A DNA stretch of 64,000 nucleotides from JBMOOG01 sp049324535 (GTDB lineage: Bacteria > Pseudomonadota > Alphaproteobacteria > Rhodobacterales > Rhodobacteraceae): assembly GCA_049324535.1 (NCBI GenBank), contig JBMOOG010000001.1:248001-312000 (forward strand), read 5' to 3'. Shown here piece by piece: positions 1 through 10,821 of the stretch. Both the position numbers and the translations under genes were made by a program. The stretch's first letter is position 1; the number at the start of each line of letters is the position of its first letter. The notes below the pieces were generated by a model. That model was given only the letters and a program-made list of their open reading frames with translations, made no database searches and was not told where the DNA came from.

Positions 1-86
1 GCGCGATCGGCGTAGATCTGGGTCATCACGCCCACCCCACGCGACATGGCGCCCTTGCGGCGGGTTTCGATTTCGGCGTTGGTCAT
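1..86 (-). CDS. gabT: 4-aminobutyrate aminotransferase, N-terminal fragment cut by the window edge
   Basis: Only the first 28 codons lie in the window. They read MTNAEIETRRKGAMSRGVGV and then MTQIYADRA, which resembles the N-terminus of class III PLP-dependent GABA aminotransferases (charged start, then PRGVG and a FADRAENA-like stretch). The family moves the amino group of 4-aminobutyrate to 2-oxoglutarate in the cytoplasm. No catalytic residue is visible. The call rests on N-terminal resemblance only, and another class III aminotransferase is possible. Confidence 0.55.
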   Translation of the reverse strand, partial: MTNAEIETRRKGAMSRGVGVMTQIYADR

Positions 87-194
87 CGGTCTGTCCCCCT
101 GCCGGCCTGCGGACGCGGCGCGGCGCTGCGGAAATTGCGCGGCGACCCTAGCTGTCCGCGGTGGAGGCCGCAAGATGGCCGGCCGGCGGCCCGG

Positions 195-680
195 TCAGGC
201 GAGGTGCGCCCGGAACGCCTGGATCACCTGTTCATAGACCGCCCGCTTGAAGGGGACGATGCTGTCGAGCAGTTCGTCGGCGCCGATCCAGCGCCACTGG
301 TCGAATTCCGGGTGATCGGTGGCGATGTCGATCTGGTCGTCACGGCCGAGAAAGCGGAAGAGGAACCATTTCTGGCGCTGGCCGCGATATTTGCCGCCCC
401 AGACCTTGCCCAGAAGCTCGGGCGGCAGGTCATAGGTCAGCCAACCGGTCGTCTTGGCGACGAACTCGACCAGATCCTTCGAAACGCCCGTCTCCTCGCG
501 CAGCTCGCGCAGCGCGGCCTTGCGCGGCTTCTCGCCGTCGTCGATGCCGCCCTGCGGCATCTGCCAGGCGGGGCTGTCGCTGTCGATGCGGCGGCCGGCG
601 AAGATCCGGCCGTCACGGTTGATCAGGACCACACCCACGTTGGCGCGATAGGGAAGGGAGGGGTCGTCGTCTTTCGTCAT
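195..680 (-). CDS. rppH: RNA pyrophosphohydrolase RppH (Nudix)
   Basis: 161 aa, the usual size for RppH. It removes pyrophosphate from the 5' triphosphate end of transcripts, which opens them to RNase E decay. A complete Nudix box is visible at residues 44-66 (G44, E50, then REL-REETG at 58-65). The N-terminal YRANVGVVL and the tryptophan-rich GGKYRGQRQKWFLFRF stretch are typical of RppH/NudH rather than of nucleotide-sugar Nudix enzymes. The gene starts 47 nt downstream of the ctpA stop on the same strand, so cotranscription is likely. This is the standard Rhodobacterales arrangement. Confidence 0.93.
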   Translation of the reverse strand: MTKDDDPSLPYRANVGVVLINRDGRIFAGRRIDSDSPAWQMPQGGIDDGEKPRKAALRELREETGVSKDLVEFVAKTTGWLTYDLPPELLGKVWGGKYRGQRQKWFLFRFLGRDDQIDIATDHPEFDQWRWIGADELLDSIVPFKRAVYEQVIQAFRAHLA

Positions 681-727
681 CGCTGCCCGCCGGAGCCGGG
701 GCGGCCGGTGGACCGGCCGTCCGTGTC

Positions 728-2128
728 TCAGTTCTTCTTGGTGGCGTCGGCGCCGCCGGTGGCCGCGGCCGCCTCGGTCAGCGGGTCGGTCGGCTGGATC
801 GCGGCCAGACCCTTCAGGATGTCGATCGCATAGGCAAGCTGGTAGTCCTCGTCGCGCAGCTTGGCGGCCTCTTCGGCCTTGACCTGCTCTTCCTCAAGCG
901 TGCGCTTCTCGTCCTCGGTCATCGAGTCGTTCGACAGGCTGCCGCGCAGATCGGCCTCGGACCGGTTCTTGTCCGCAACCGATTTCCCTTCCTTGACCGC
1001 CGTCTCGTCCACCGGCTTGGGCTCGGGCTGTTCGACCACGATGTCGGGCGAGATGCCCAGCGCCTGGATCGACCGGCCCGACGGCGTGTAGTAGCGCGCC
1101 GTGGTCAGCCGCATGGCGCCCTCGCCGCGCAGCGGGATGACCGTCTGGACCGACCCCTTGCCGAAGCTCTTGGTGCCGACCACGATCGCCCGGCGGTGGT
1201 CCTGAAGCGCGCCGGTCACGATCTCCGAGGCCGAGGCCGAGCCGCCGTTGATGAGCACCACGATCGGCTTGCCCTTCACCAGATCGCCGCTGGTCGCGTT
1301 GAACCGCTCGCTGTCCTGCGGCGCGCGGCCGCGGGTCGAGACGATCTCGCCCTTGTCGAGGAAGGCGTCCGACACGGCGATCGCCTGCGTCAGGAGACCG
1401 CCTGGGTTGTTGCGCAGGTCCAGCACCACCCCGTCGATCCTGTCGAGCCCGCCGGCCTCGTCCACGGCCTTCTTCAGCGAGGACTCGAGGTTCGGATAGG
1501 TCTGGTCGTTGAAGGTGGTCACGCGCAGCACGACCGTGTGGCCTTCGAGGCGCCCCTTCACCGCGGTCAGCTTGATGGTGTCGCGGATGATCGACACGTC
1601 GAAAGGTTCGTCCTTGCCCTTGCGCACCACGGTCAGCAGGATCTCGGAGCCGACCGGGCCGCGCATCTTGTCGACCGCCTGGTCGAGCGTCAGCCCGAGC
1701 ACGCTTTCGCCATCGACATGGGTGATGTAGTCCCCGGCCTGGATGCCGGCCTTGGCCGCGGGCGTCCCGTCCATCGGCGAGACGACCTTGACGAAGCCCT
1801 CCTCCTGCGTGACCTCGATGCCGAGACCGCCGAATTCGCCGCGGGTCTGCACGCGCATCGCGTCGTAGTCGTCGGGCGGCATGTAGCTCGAGTGCGGGTC
1901 GAGCGAGGTCAGCATGCCGTTGATCGCCGCCTCGACCAGCTTCTTCTCGTCCACCGGCTCGACGTACTGGGACCGGATGCGTTCGAAGATGTCGCCGAAA
2001 AGGTCGAGCTGCTCGTAGAGCGACTTGGGCTTGTTGGCTTCCTGCGCCAGCAGCGGACCGGCGACCTGCGTCGTCACGAGAACCCCCGCCAGCGTCCCGC
2101 CGAAGGCGGCCATAACGAACTTGCGCAT
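728..2128 (-). CDS. ctpA: S41 carboxy-terminal processing peptidase
   Basis: 466 aa with start ATG at 2128. Longer in-frame readings add 70 atypical residues, while the chosen start opens a signal peptide (residues 1-29, ending GPLLAQ). A PDZ domain lies at about 95-175, followed by the S41 protease core. Ser299 (in NGGSASASE) and Lys324 (in KSFGKGS) are 25 residues apart, as in the Prc/CtpA Ser-Lys dyad. The enzyme trims C-termini of periplasmic proteins and often acts on peptidoglycan hydrolases. The EnvC-like gene sits just upstream in the same operon, which suggests a joint role in envelope maintenance. The C-terminal 60 residues are charged and low in complexity. Confidence 0.93.
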   Translation of the reverse strand: MRKFVMAAFGGTLAGVLVTTQVAGPLLAQEANKPKSLYEQLDLFGDIFERIRSQYVEPVDEKKLVEAAINGMLTSLDPHSSYMPPDDYDAMRVQTRGEFGGLGIEVTQEEGFVKVVSPMDGTPAAKAGIQAGDYITHVDGESVLGLTLDQAVDKMRGPVGSEILLTVVRKGKDEPFDVSIIRDTIKLTAVKGRLEGHTVVLRVTTFNDQTYPNLESSLKKAVDEAGGLDRIDGVVLDLRNNPGGLLTQAIAVSDAFLDKGEIVSTRGRAPQDSERFNATSGDLVKGKPIVVLINGGSASASEIVTGALQDHRRAIVVGTKSFGKGSVQTVIPLRGEGAMRLTTARYYTPSGRSIQALGISPDIVVEQPEPKPVDETAVKEGKSVADKNRSEADLRGSLSNDSMTEDEKRTLEEEQVKAEEAAKLRDEDYQLAYAIDILKGLAAIQPTDPLTEAAAATGGADATKKN

Positions 2129-2147
2129 CTTCGCGTCTTCCCTTGTC

Positions 2148-3268
2148 CTAATCCCGGGTGCCTGCGAACCACTCCGCCGGATCCACCGGCTGCTCGCCCC
2201 GCCTGATCTCGATGTAAAGCGTCTCGGTGCGCCCCGCGCCACCGGTTTCTTGCGCCAGCGGATCGTCGTCGCCGTCGGCCGGACCCCCCATAAGACCCAG
2301 CGGCGCGCCCATGTCCACGATGTCTCCGGTTTCGCCATACACGGTTCCCAGCCCCGCGAGAACCAGTAGATACCCGGCCTCGGGTTCGAGGATCATCACA
2401 TTTCCGTAGTCGAGCAGCGGTCCCCGGTAGCGGATCGTGCCGGTCCAGGGCGCTGTGACCAGCGCCTGCGGCCGGGTCGCGATCAGGATGCCCGGCCGGG
2501 CAATTCCGGCGGCGTCGGTCTCGCCCCACCGGCGCAGGAGGCGGCCCTGAACGGGCAGGGCGAGCGTGCCGCGCGCCTCGGCAAAGCCCGGCGCCGGCGG
2601 GCCGACATCGCTTTCCATGGCGGCGAGCCCGGCCGCGAAGGCCGCGAGCGATCCGGCGCTGTCGTGAAGCGCGCGTAGCTCCTCCGGATCCTCCAGAAAG
2701 CGCCGGGGCAGACCGGTCCGGTCCTGCATCGCCTGGCTCAGCGCGGTGCGCGCCTCCTGCGCCGCAACCATGCCGGCCTGAAGCGTCGCCGCCGCCGTGC
2801 TGCGGGCCTCGCGCAGGTCCTTCTGCTCCTGCAATTCGGCGCGCAGGCGCTCGGCCTCGGCCTGAAGCGCCGGCGCCACCGCGGACAGCAGCAACCCGGT
2901 CTCGACGGTGGCGCGGGGGCCATCGGGATGCAGAAGCACGAGCGGCCCGGCGCTGCGCTCGATCGCGGTCATCGCCCCCAGAACCTGCCCCAGTCGCGCC
3001 CGGCGCGCTTCGAACGAGGCGGCGATCTCGCGCTCGCGGATGGCGGCGCGGCGCATGCCGTCGCGCAGGGCGGTCTGGCCGAGTTCATAGGCCTGAATGG
3101 TCCGCGTCAGCGCCGCGACCCGGTCCTTGCCGGACCGCGCCGCCTCGAGTGCCCCGATCGCCGCGCGCAGCTCGGCGGCCGCCTGCAGCGCCGCGTCCGC
3201 GGCGGTCTCGGCCGCAAGACCCGGCTGGGCGAGGGCCGCGATGGCGGCGCTGGCCAGAAGACCGCGCA

Positions 3269-3269
<1 letters not shown>
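2148..3269 (-). CDS. EnvC-like murein hydrolase activator (degenerate M23 family)
   Basis: 373 aa. The ATG at 3269 shares one base with the gpmI stop (TGATG), which fixes the start and gives a signal peptide (1-19, ending GLAAE). Residues about 22-215 are Ala/Glu/Arg-rich and predicted coiled coil. The C-terminal 130 residues resemble a LytM/M23 fold (PVQGRLLRRWG, then YGNVMILEPEAGYLLVLAGL). The zinc-binding histidines of active M23 peptidases are absent, as in EnvC and NlpD, which activate amidases instead of cutting peptidoglycan. Translational coupling to gpmI upstream and ctpA downstream is evident. Confidence 0.82.
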
Positions 3270-4792
<1,523 letters not shown>

Positions 4793-4850
4793 GGAACCTC
4801 CGTCGCTTGGCCCGCCCCGTTTACGCCCGGCCGCGGGTGACGGCAACCGT

Positions 4851-5318
4851 TCAGGCCCGGTGGTAGGGGTTGCCCGCCAGGATCGTCGCCGCCCTGTAGA
4901 GCTGTTCCGCCAGCATCACCCGCACCAGCAGGTGCGGCCAGACCATCGCGCCGAAGCTGAGCACGAGGTCGGCGCGGGCGCGCAGCGCCGGCGAGTGGCC
5001 GTCGGCGCCCCCGATCAGGAAGGCCGCGTCCTGGCGGCCGGCGTCGCGCCAGGCGGCCAGATGCTGGGCGAAGGCCGGCGACGTGAGGGTTCGCCCGCGC
5101 TCGTCCAGACAGCAGATCGCCGCGCCGGGCGGGATGGTCCGCGCCAGCAGTTCGGCCTCGGCCTCGGCGCCGCCGCGGCGGGCCTCCACCTCATGCTCGA
5201 CCAGTGCCGTCAAGCCCAGTGGCCGCCCGGTCCGTTCGAGCCTCGCGACATAGTCGTCGATCAACGCGCGCTCGGGGCCGGAGCGCAGCCGGCCGACCGC
5301 GCAGACGTGCAGCCGCAT
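4851..5318 (-). CDS. rlmH: 23S rRNA (pseudouridine1915-N3)-methyltransferase RlmH
   Basis: 155 aa, exactly the common RlmH length, when started at the ATG that overlaps the rsfS stop by one base (TGATG). It methylates pseudouridine 1915 in helix 69 of 23S rRNA in assembled ribosomes. The SPOUT SAM-binding loop is visible as FLIGGADGHS, and the C-terminal LLAEQLYRA-like stretch (here MLAEQLYRAATILAGNPYHR) is diagnostic. It forms a coupled pair with rsfS, an arrangement shared by many bacteria. Confidence 0.95.
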   Translation of the reverse strand: MRLHVCAVGRLRSGPERALIDDYVARLERTGRPLGLTALVEHEVEARRGGAEAEAELLARTIPPGAAICCLDERGRTLTSPAFAQHLAAWRDAGRQDAAFLIGGADGHSPALRARADLVLSFGAMVWPHLLVRVMLAEQLYRAATILAGNPYHRA

Positions 5319-5689
5319 CAGAGCGTGTGCACCGCGCGCTGCGCCCCGGTCGGAAGCCACATCTTCTCGAGCTGGTAGAAGTCGCGCACTTCCGGGCGGA
5401 ACACATGGACGATGACGTCCTGGGCGTCGATGAGCACCCAGTCACCCTGTTCCTTGCCCTCGACCCTCGCGCCACGGCCGAATTCGTGCTTGAGCCGCTC
5501 GACCAGCTTCTCGGCGATCGCGGCGACCTGGCGCGAGGACCGGCCCGAGCAGACGACCATGAAATCGGCGACGCTGGAGCGCCCGCGCAGGTCGATGGTC
5601 ACGACATCCTCGGCCTTGTCGTCTTCGAGCGACGCAAGGATCCGGGACAGCAGGACATCGCTGGAGGGGTCTTTCTGCGGAGCCATCAT
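5318..5689 (-). CDS. rsfS: Ribosome silencing factor RsfS
   Basis: About 123 aa. RsfS binds uL14 on the 50S subunit and blocks subunit joining when nutrients are short. The conserved core is present: LEDDKAEDVVTIDLRG, ADFMVVCSGRSSRQV and GDWVLIDAQDVIVHVF. The start is uncertain. Two adjacent ATGs (5689 and 5686) fit the family length but lack a clear ribosome binding site, and an upstream ATG at about 5794 would add 35 residues of low similarity. The stop overlaps the rlmH start. Confidence 0.92.
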   Translation of the reverse strand: MMAPQKDPSSDVLLSRILASLEDDKAEDVVTIDLRGRSSVADFMVVCSGRSSRQVAAIAEKLVERLKHEFGRGARVEGKEQGDWVLIDAQDVIVHVFRPEVRDFYQLEKMWLPTGAQRAVHTL

Positions 5690-5947
5690 CGGCGCACGCG
5701 CTGCGGCCCCATCACCGGCCGCTGGTGCAAGGTTAGACAGGACATCGTCCTCCGGGGTTGCGCGCCGGAAAGCCCCCGGCGCAAGGCACGTCATGAATGT
5801 AACATCCGCAGTGCGAAATCTCAATGACGCCACGCCGCGGGCGTTCCGGCCCGGCGGCAAGGCGGCGCGCCACCCGTCGCAGGCCCGCGGCGGCGGGTGG
5901 CGCGCCGCCTCTTGCGCGGCGGCCCGGGGCTCGCCTAGGCTCGGCTC

Positions 5948-6334
5948 ATGCGCCTCTCGCTGATCGCCCTTCTGGTACCGGACTACGACGAAGGCATCGC
6001 CTTCTTCACGGCGATCGGCTTCGAGCTGATCGAGGACAGCCCGCATGTGCGCGGCAAGCGCTGGGTGGTCGTCCGGCCGCCGGGGGGCGGCTCCGACATC
6101 CTGATCGCGCGCGCCGTGGGCGAGCAGTCCGAGACCGTGGGCCGGCAGGCCGGGGGGCGGGTCGGGTTCTTCCTGACCACCACGGATTTCCGTCAGGACG
6201 CGGCACGGATCATCGAGGCGGGGGGCGTCTTCGAGGAGGAGGCCCGGCGGGAAAGTTACGGGCTTGTCGCGAAGTTCCGCGATCCCTTCGGCAATCGCTG
6301 GGACCTGATCCAGCCGGCCGGCCACCGGACTTGA
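5948..6334 (+). CDS. VOC-family (glyoxalase-fold) protein
   Basis: 128 aa with a single vicinal-oxygen-chelate fold. The N-terminal strand MRLSLIALLVPDYDEGIAFF and the C-terminal FRDPFGNRWDLIQP (metal-proximal Glu position occupied by Asp) are typical. Members bind a divalent metal and act on small dicarbonyls, antibiotics or aromatics. The substrate cannot be read from the sequence. It is transcribed away from rsfS, and a short downstream gap separates it from leuC. Confidence 0.8.
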   Translation: MRLSLIALLVPDYDEGIAFFTAIGFELIEDSPHVRGKRWVVVRPPGGGSDILIARAVGEQSETVGRQAGGRVGFFLTTTDFRQDAARIIEAGGVFEEEARRESYGLVAKFRDPFGNRWDLIQPAGHRT

Positions 6335-6400
6335 CCGGCGGCGCCGCGTCCGCGACGGGAATCCTTGCGGGCAGGGCCGGTCCGCGCTATCTGGCTGGCC

Positions 6401-6487
6401 ATGATCCGGTATTTCGACATCGGCGACCACGACCGCCTGCCCTGGCGCTTTTTCGGCGCCCGCGTGTCGGTCCTTGCCCGGCTCTGA
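6401..6487 (+). CDS. Possible 28-aa small protein upstream of leuC
   Basis: An ATG-to-TGA reading of 28 codons, beginning MIRYFDIGDHDRLPWRFF and ending VSVLARL, lies between the VOC gene and leuC. It is rich in aromatic and basic residues. It has no leucine run of the kind used in leucine attenuator leaders, and no terminator hairpin follows. It may be a conserved micro-protein or chance. Evidence is weak. Confidence 0.25.
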   Translation: MIRYFDIGDHDRLPWRFFGARVSVLARL

Positions 6488-6553
6488 CCGGACGCGCCGA
6501 ACGGCGCCTGTCGCCCGCCGCCCTCTCAGCCACCGATATTCCGAGGTTCCGCC

Positions 6554-7972
<1,419 letters not shown>

Positions 7973-7996
7973 CCGACGCGAATCGGCAGGTTCCGA

Positions 7997-8020
7997 GGGC
8001 TGGCCATGCGCCAGCCCTTT
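7997..8020 (+). terminator. Probable terminator after leuC
   Basis: A perfect 8-bp stem (GGGCTGGC / GCCAGCCC) with a 5-nt loop begins 25 nt after the leuC stop and is followed by TTTCCGTTT. The T-run is short, so termination may be partial, which would let some transcripts reach leuD. Confidence 0.55.
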
Positions 8021-8169
8021 CCGTTTCAATGCCCATGCGTTTCGTCGATTGTGGCCAAACAGTGACAGAAACAGGGCCGAATCGGCCTCGCGTCTTTTTC
8101 CTGCCCCATTTCTGCCCTATTCTCTGATGTGGGCCGTCCGGGTTTCCGGGCGGAAATGGGTGTGGAAAC

Positions 8170-8910
8170 ATGAAGCGTATTTTGAGTGCCGTGGCCTTTG
8201 CCGCGGGCATGGTGGTGAGTGCCGCGACCTGGGCGGCTACCCTGACCATCGACAGCACGACCGGCAGCTGGACCAACGTGGCCACCTCGGCCGGGCCGAC
8301 CGGGCCCATGACGGGTGCCGGCACGTCGAAGATCTCCTGGGGCGCTCCGGCCAAGAAGACCACGCTGCAGAGCAGCTATGAATTCAACAGCACCGGCCCG
8401 GTGACGCAGACCTCGCCGGCCAGCTTCCTGATCGGCCAGTTCGTTCATACCAACGGCTACATCTGGGCGGTCTCGACCCAGGTGGACCAGGCCGATCTGG
8501 ACGTCTCGGTCTCGGGGACCGCCGACGGGCAGGCCTTTTCTCTGTCCAGCGTGTTCCGCTTCATCCACGACGAAACCGCGAACGAAGCCAAGAAGTGCAA
8601 GGGCGGTGGCAAGAACCCCTGCGGCGACATGGTGAAGGTTTCGACGGTTTCGGGCGCGCCGCTGGTCATCACCCAGGGGCAGAACATCTTCACGATCCTG
8701 ATCGACGGCTTCGTGCAGACGCTGGGTGGGCCCATCATCACCAGCTTCCTGACGCCCGAGCATCTTCAGACCCCCCTCTACCTTCAGGCGAGCCTGCAGA
8801 TCTCGACGGTGCCGACGCCGCCCTCCGAGGTGCCTCTGCCGGCGGCCGGCCTGCTTCTGGCCGGGGCGCTGGGTGCGGTCGGTCTGGTGCGCCGTCGCCG
8901 GCGGGGCTGA
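8170..8910 (+). CDS. Secreted protein with a VPLPA-CTERM sorting tail
   Basis: 246 aa. A signal peptide occupies residues 1-23 (MKRILSAVAFAAGMVVSAAT). The C-terminus has the three-part PEP-CTERM-type tail: EVPLPAAG, a hydrophobic helix, then RRRRRG. In rhodobacterial VPLPA-CTERM proteins this tail is recognised by an exosortase that moves the protein to the surface or extracellular matrix. The body is Ser/Thr-rich and probably beta-rich, with one cysteine pair in a Lys-rich loop (KKCKGGGKNPCGD). No domain was recognised and no exosortase gene lies in the window. Hairpins flank the gene inside the leu cluster. Confidence 0.8.
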   Translation: MKRILSAVAFAAGMVVSAATWAATLTIDSTTGSWTNVATSAGPTGPMTGAGTSKISWGAPAKKTTLQSSYEFNSTGPVTQTSPASFLIGQFVHTNGYIWAVSTQVDQADLDVSVSGTADGQAFSLSSVFRFIHDETANEAKKCKGGGKNPCGDMVKVSTVSGAPLVITQGQNIFTILIDGFVQTLGGPIITSFLTPEHLQTPLYLQASLQISTVPTPPSEVPLPAAGLLLAGALGAVGLVRRRRRG

Positions 8911-8959
8911 GCGGCCCGATTTCGGTCTGGAAGCGCGCGGCGCTTCACGCTATGCGCAG

Positions 8960-8985
8960 GGGCGGGCCTTCGGGTCCGCCTCTTT
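8960..8985 (+). terminator. Probable terminator between the VPLPA-CTERM gene and leuD
   Basis: GGCGGGCC, a TTCG tetraloop and GGTCCGCC form a stem with one G-T wobble, followed by TCTTTG. It ends about 20 nt before the leuD start and so could either end the VPLPA-CTERM transcript or attenuate entry into leuD. Confidence 0.55.
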
Positions 8986-9005
8986 GCTGTCGAGGGAGAT
9001 CGCGC

Positions 9006-9611
9006 ATGGACAAGTTCACCACACTGACCGGCATCGCCGCGCCGATGCCTCTCGTGAACATCGACACCGACATGATCATTCCCAAGCAGTTCCTCAAGAC
9101 GATCAAGAGGACGGGTCTGGGCGTGAATCTCTTCGACGAGATGCGCTACACGCCGGATGGCCGGGAAATTCCCGAGTTCGTCCTGAACCAGCCGGCCTGG
9201 CGCAAGGCCGAGATCCTGGTCGCCGGCGACAACTTCGGCTGCGGATCCTCGCGCGAGCACGCGCCCTGGGCGCTTCTCGACTTCGGCATCCGCTGCGTGA
9301 TCTCCACAAGTTTCGCCGACATCTTCTACAACAACTGCTTCAAGAACGGCATCCTGCCGGTCGTGCTGCCGAAAGAGGCGGTGGACATCCTGATGGAGGA
9401 TGCCCGCAAGGGCGCCAACGCCCGCATGACCGTCGATCTGGCGGCGCAGACGGTCACCTCCTCGGACGGGCAGAGTTTTCACTTCGAGATCGACCCGTTC
9501 AAGAAGCACTGCCTGCTCAACGGTCTCGACGACATCGGCCTGTCGCTGGAAAAGGTGGCGGCGATCGACGCCTTCGAGAAGGCCGCGAGCCAGGCTCGCC
9601 CTTGGGTCTGA
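9006..9611 (+). CDS. leuD: 3-isopropylmalate dehydratase small subunit
   Basis: 201 aa. This is the swivel-domain partner of LeuC. MDKFTTLTGIAAPMPLVNID and the FGCGSSREHAPWAL substrate-binding loop are diagnostic. The start at 9006 follows GAGGGAG. A longer in-frame reading upstream runs through the preceding gene and is rejected. A strong terminator follows. Confidence 0.96.
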   Translation: MDKFTTLTGIAAPMPLVNIDTDMIIPKQFLKTIKRTGLGVNLFDEMRYTPDGREIPEFVLNQPAWRKAEILVAGDNFGCGSSREHAPWALLDFGIRCVISTSFADIFYNNCFKNGILPVVLPKEAVDILMEDARKGANARMTVDLAAQTVTSSDGQSFHFEIDPFKKHCLLNGLDDIGLSLEKVAAIDAFEKAASQARPWV

Positions 9612-9634
9612 AAACCCCGAAAACACAACATGTT

Positions 9635-9660
9635 GGGCCGCCGCAGGGGCGGCCCTTTTT
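9635..9660 (+). terminator. Rho-independent terminator after leuD
   Basis: A perfect 8-bp stem (GGGCCGCC / GGCGGCCC) with a 5-nt loop is followed directly by TTTTT, 23 nt after the leuD stop. It separates leuD from the following membrane-protein gene. Confidence 0.85.
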
Positions 9661-9889
9661 GTTTCCGGTACCGCGGCGCATTGTTGCGCGCAAATTGATG
9701 CAAAGCCGCACCAGTCTTTCCACGAAAAGGCCCGATTGCGGCGATTAAGGTTAAGCCCAAGTTGCCAGGGGAATGGGACGTGGGCAAGATTGTGGCAAGA
9801 ATGAGGCAGTCCGCCGGTCGAAGCGGAACTCAGGTTGGAAAACGGCCGCGGCCATGCACCGCTCCGGTCCGAGTTGAGGGTACAGGGCA

Positions 9890-10726
9890 GTGATCTCGCA
9901 GCTTTCAGGCGCGCTCGTGCGGGCGGTTCTGGTGATGGTTCTCATTGCCACGCCGTCGCTGATGCTGCCCGGCACCACGGCCGACACCACACAGATCGTC
10001 GCCCTGGTCGCGCTGTTCGCGGCGGCGCTGACCTTCTTCGAATATGCCTCGACCTACCCGGGGCTCGTCGAGTTCCGGGACGCGCCGCCGTTCAACCGCG
10101 TGCGCTACATCTCGCTGCTGCTGACGGTGCTGCTGCTGTCGGCCATCGTCCGCGGCCGCACCGACCCGACGACGCTCACCAACTTCATCGACGTGATCGG
10201 CACCCGGATCGGGATCGCGATCGACGTGCCCTACAGCCCGGTGCGCCTGGTCACGCTTATGCTGCCCGAAGACATGAGCGTCGATCACCTGATCCTCGTG
10301 CGGACGGCCGCGGGCATCGCCTACATGATCTCGCTGCTGACGCTTGCGACCTTCGTCGTGGTGATGCGGCTGATCGGCTGGCCGTCCCGGCTGGGCAAGT
10401 TCAATGTCTGGATCAACCTGCCGACCTTCGATCCGACCACCGGCGGTGACGTGGTGCAGCGGCTCCAGCGCGACTCGCGGTTCAACATCGCGCTGGGCTT
10501 CCTCCTGCCGTTCCTGATCCCGGCGGCGGTCAAGCTCGCCTCGATGGCCTTCCAGCCGGTGACGCTGGAAAGCCCGCAGACGCTGGTCTGGACCATGGCG
10601 GCCTGGGCCTTCCTGCCGGCCAGCCTCTTCATGCGCGGGGTCGCCATGGGGCGCATCGCCGGAATGATCGCCGAGAAGCGGAAGATGAACAATCTGGCCG
10701 CCGAGGCGGACATGCTTCCGGCCTGA
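9890..10726 (+). CDS. Integral membrane protein of unknown function
   Basis: 278 aa with five or six predicted membrane segments: at about 8-28, 37-52, 72-92, 130-160 (around GIAYMISLLTLATFVVVM), 200-220 and 235-255. No transporter or enzyme signature was recognised. The C-terminal tail is charged (IAEKRKMNNLAAEADM). It lies between leuD and leuB. I believe such a gene is common in this position in Rhodobacteraceae, but its role is unknown. The 278-nt gap before it holds the leuD terminator and moderately AT-rich sequence likely to contain its promoter. Confidence 0.75.
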   Translation: MISQLSGALVRAVLVMVLIATPSLMLPGTTADTTQIVALVALFAAALTFFEYASTYPGLVEFRDAPPFNRVRYISLLLTVLLLSAIVRGRTDPTTLTNFIDVIGTRIGIAIDVPYSPVRLVTLMLPEDMSVDHLILVRTAAGIAYMISLLTLATFVVVMRLIGWPSRLGKFNVWINLPTFDPTTGGDVVQRLQRDSRFNIALGFLLPFLIPAAVKLASMAFQPVTLESPQTLVWTMAAWAFLPASLFMRGVAMGRIAGMIAEKRKMNNLAAEADMLPA

Positions 10727-10821
10727 CGCGCGCCGCGGCCTGCCGGCGGCGCGTCGCACGGCTTGACCCTGACCTGCCCTTTGGCTAGGCCGCTTCGCGA
10801 CCCCTGCCAGCGGAGCGCATC

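Noticed and set aside
6401..6487. Leucine attenuator leader peptide
   Set aside because: It contains no run of leucine codons and is not followed by alternative hairpins with a T-run.
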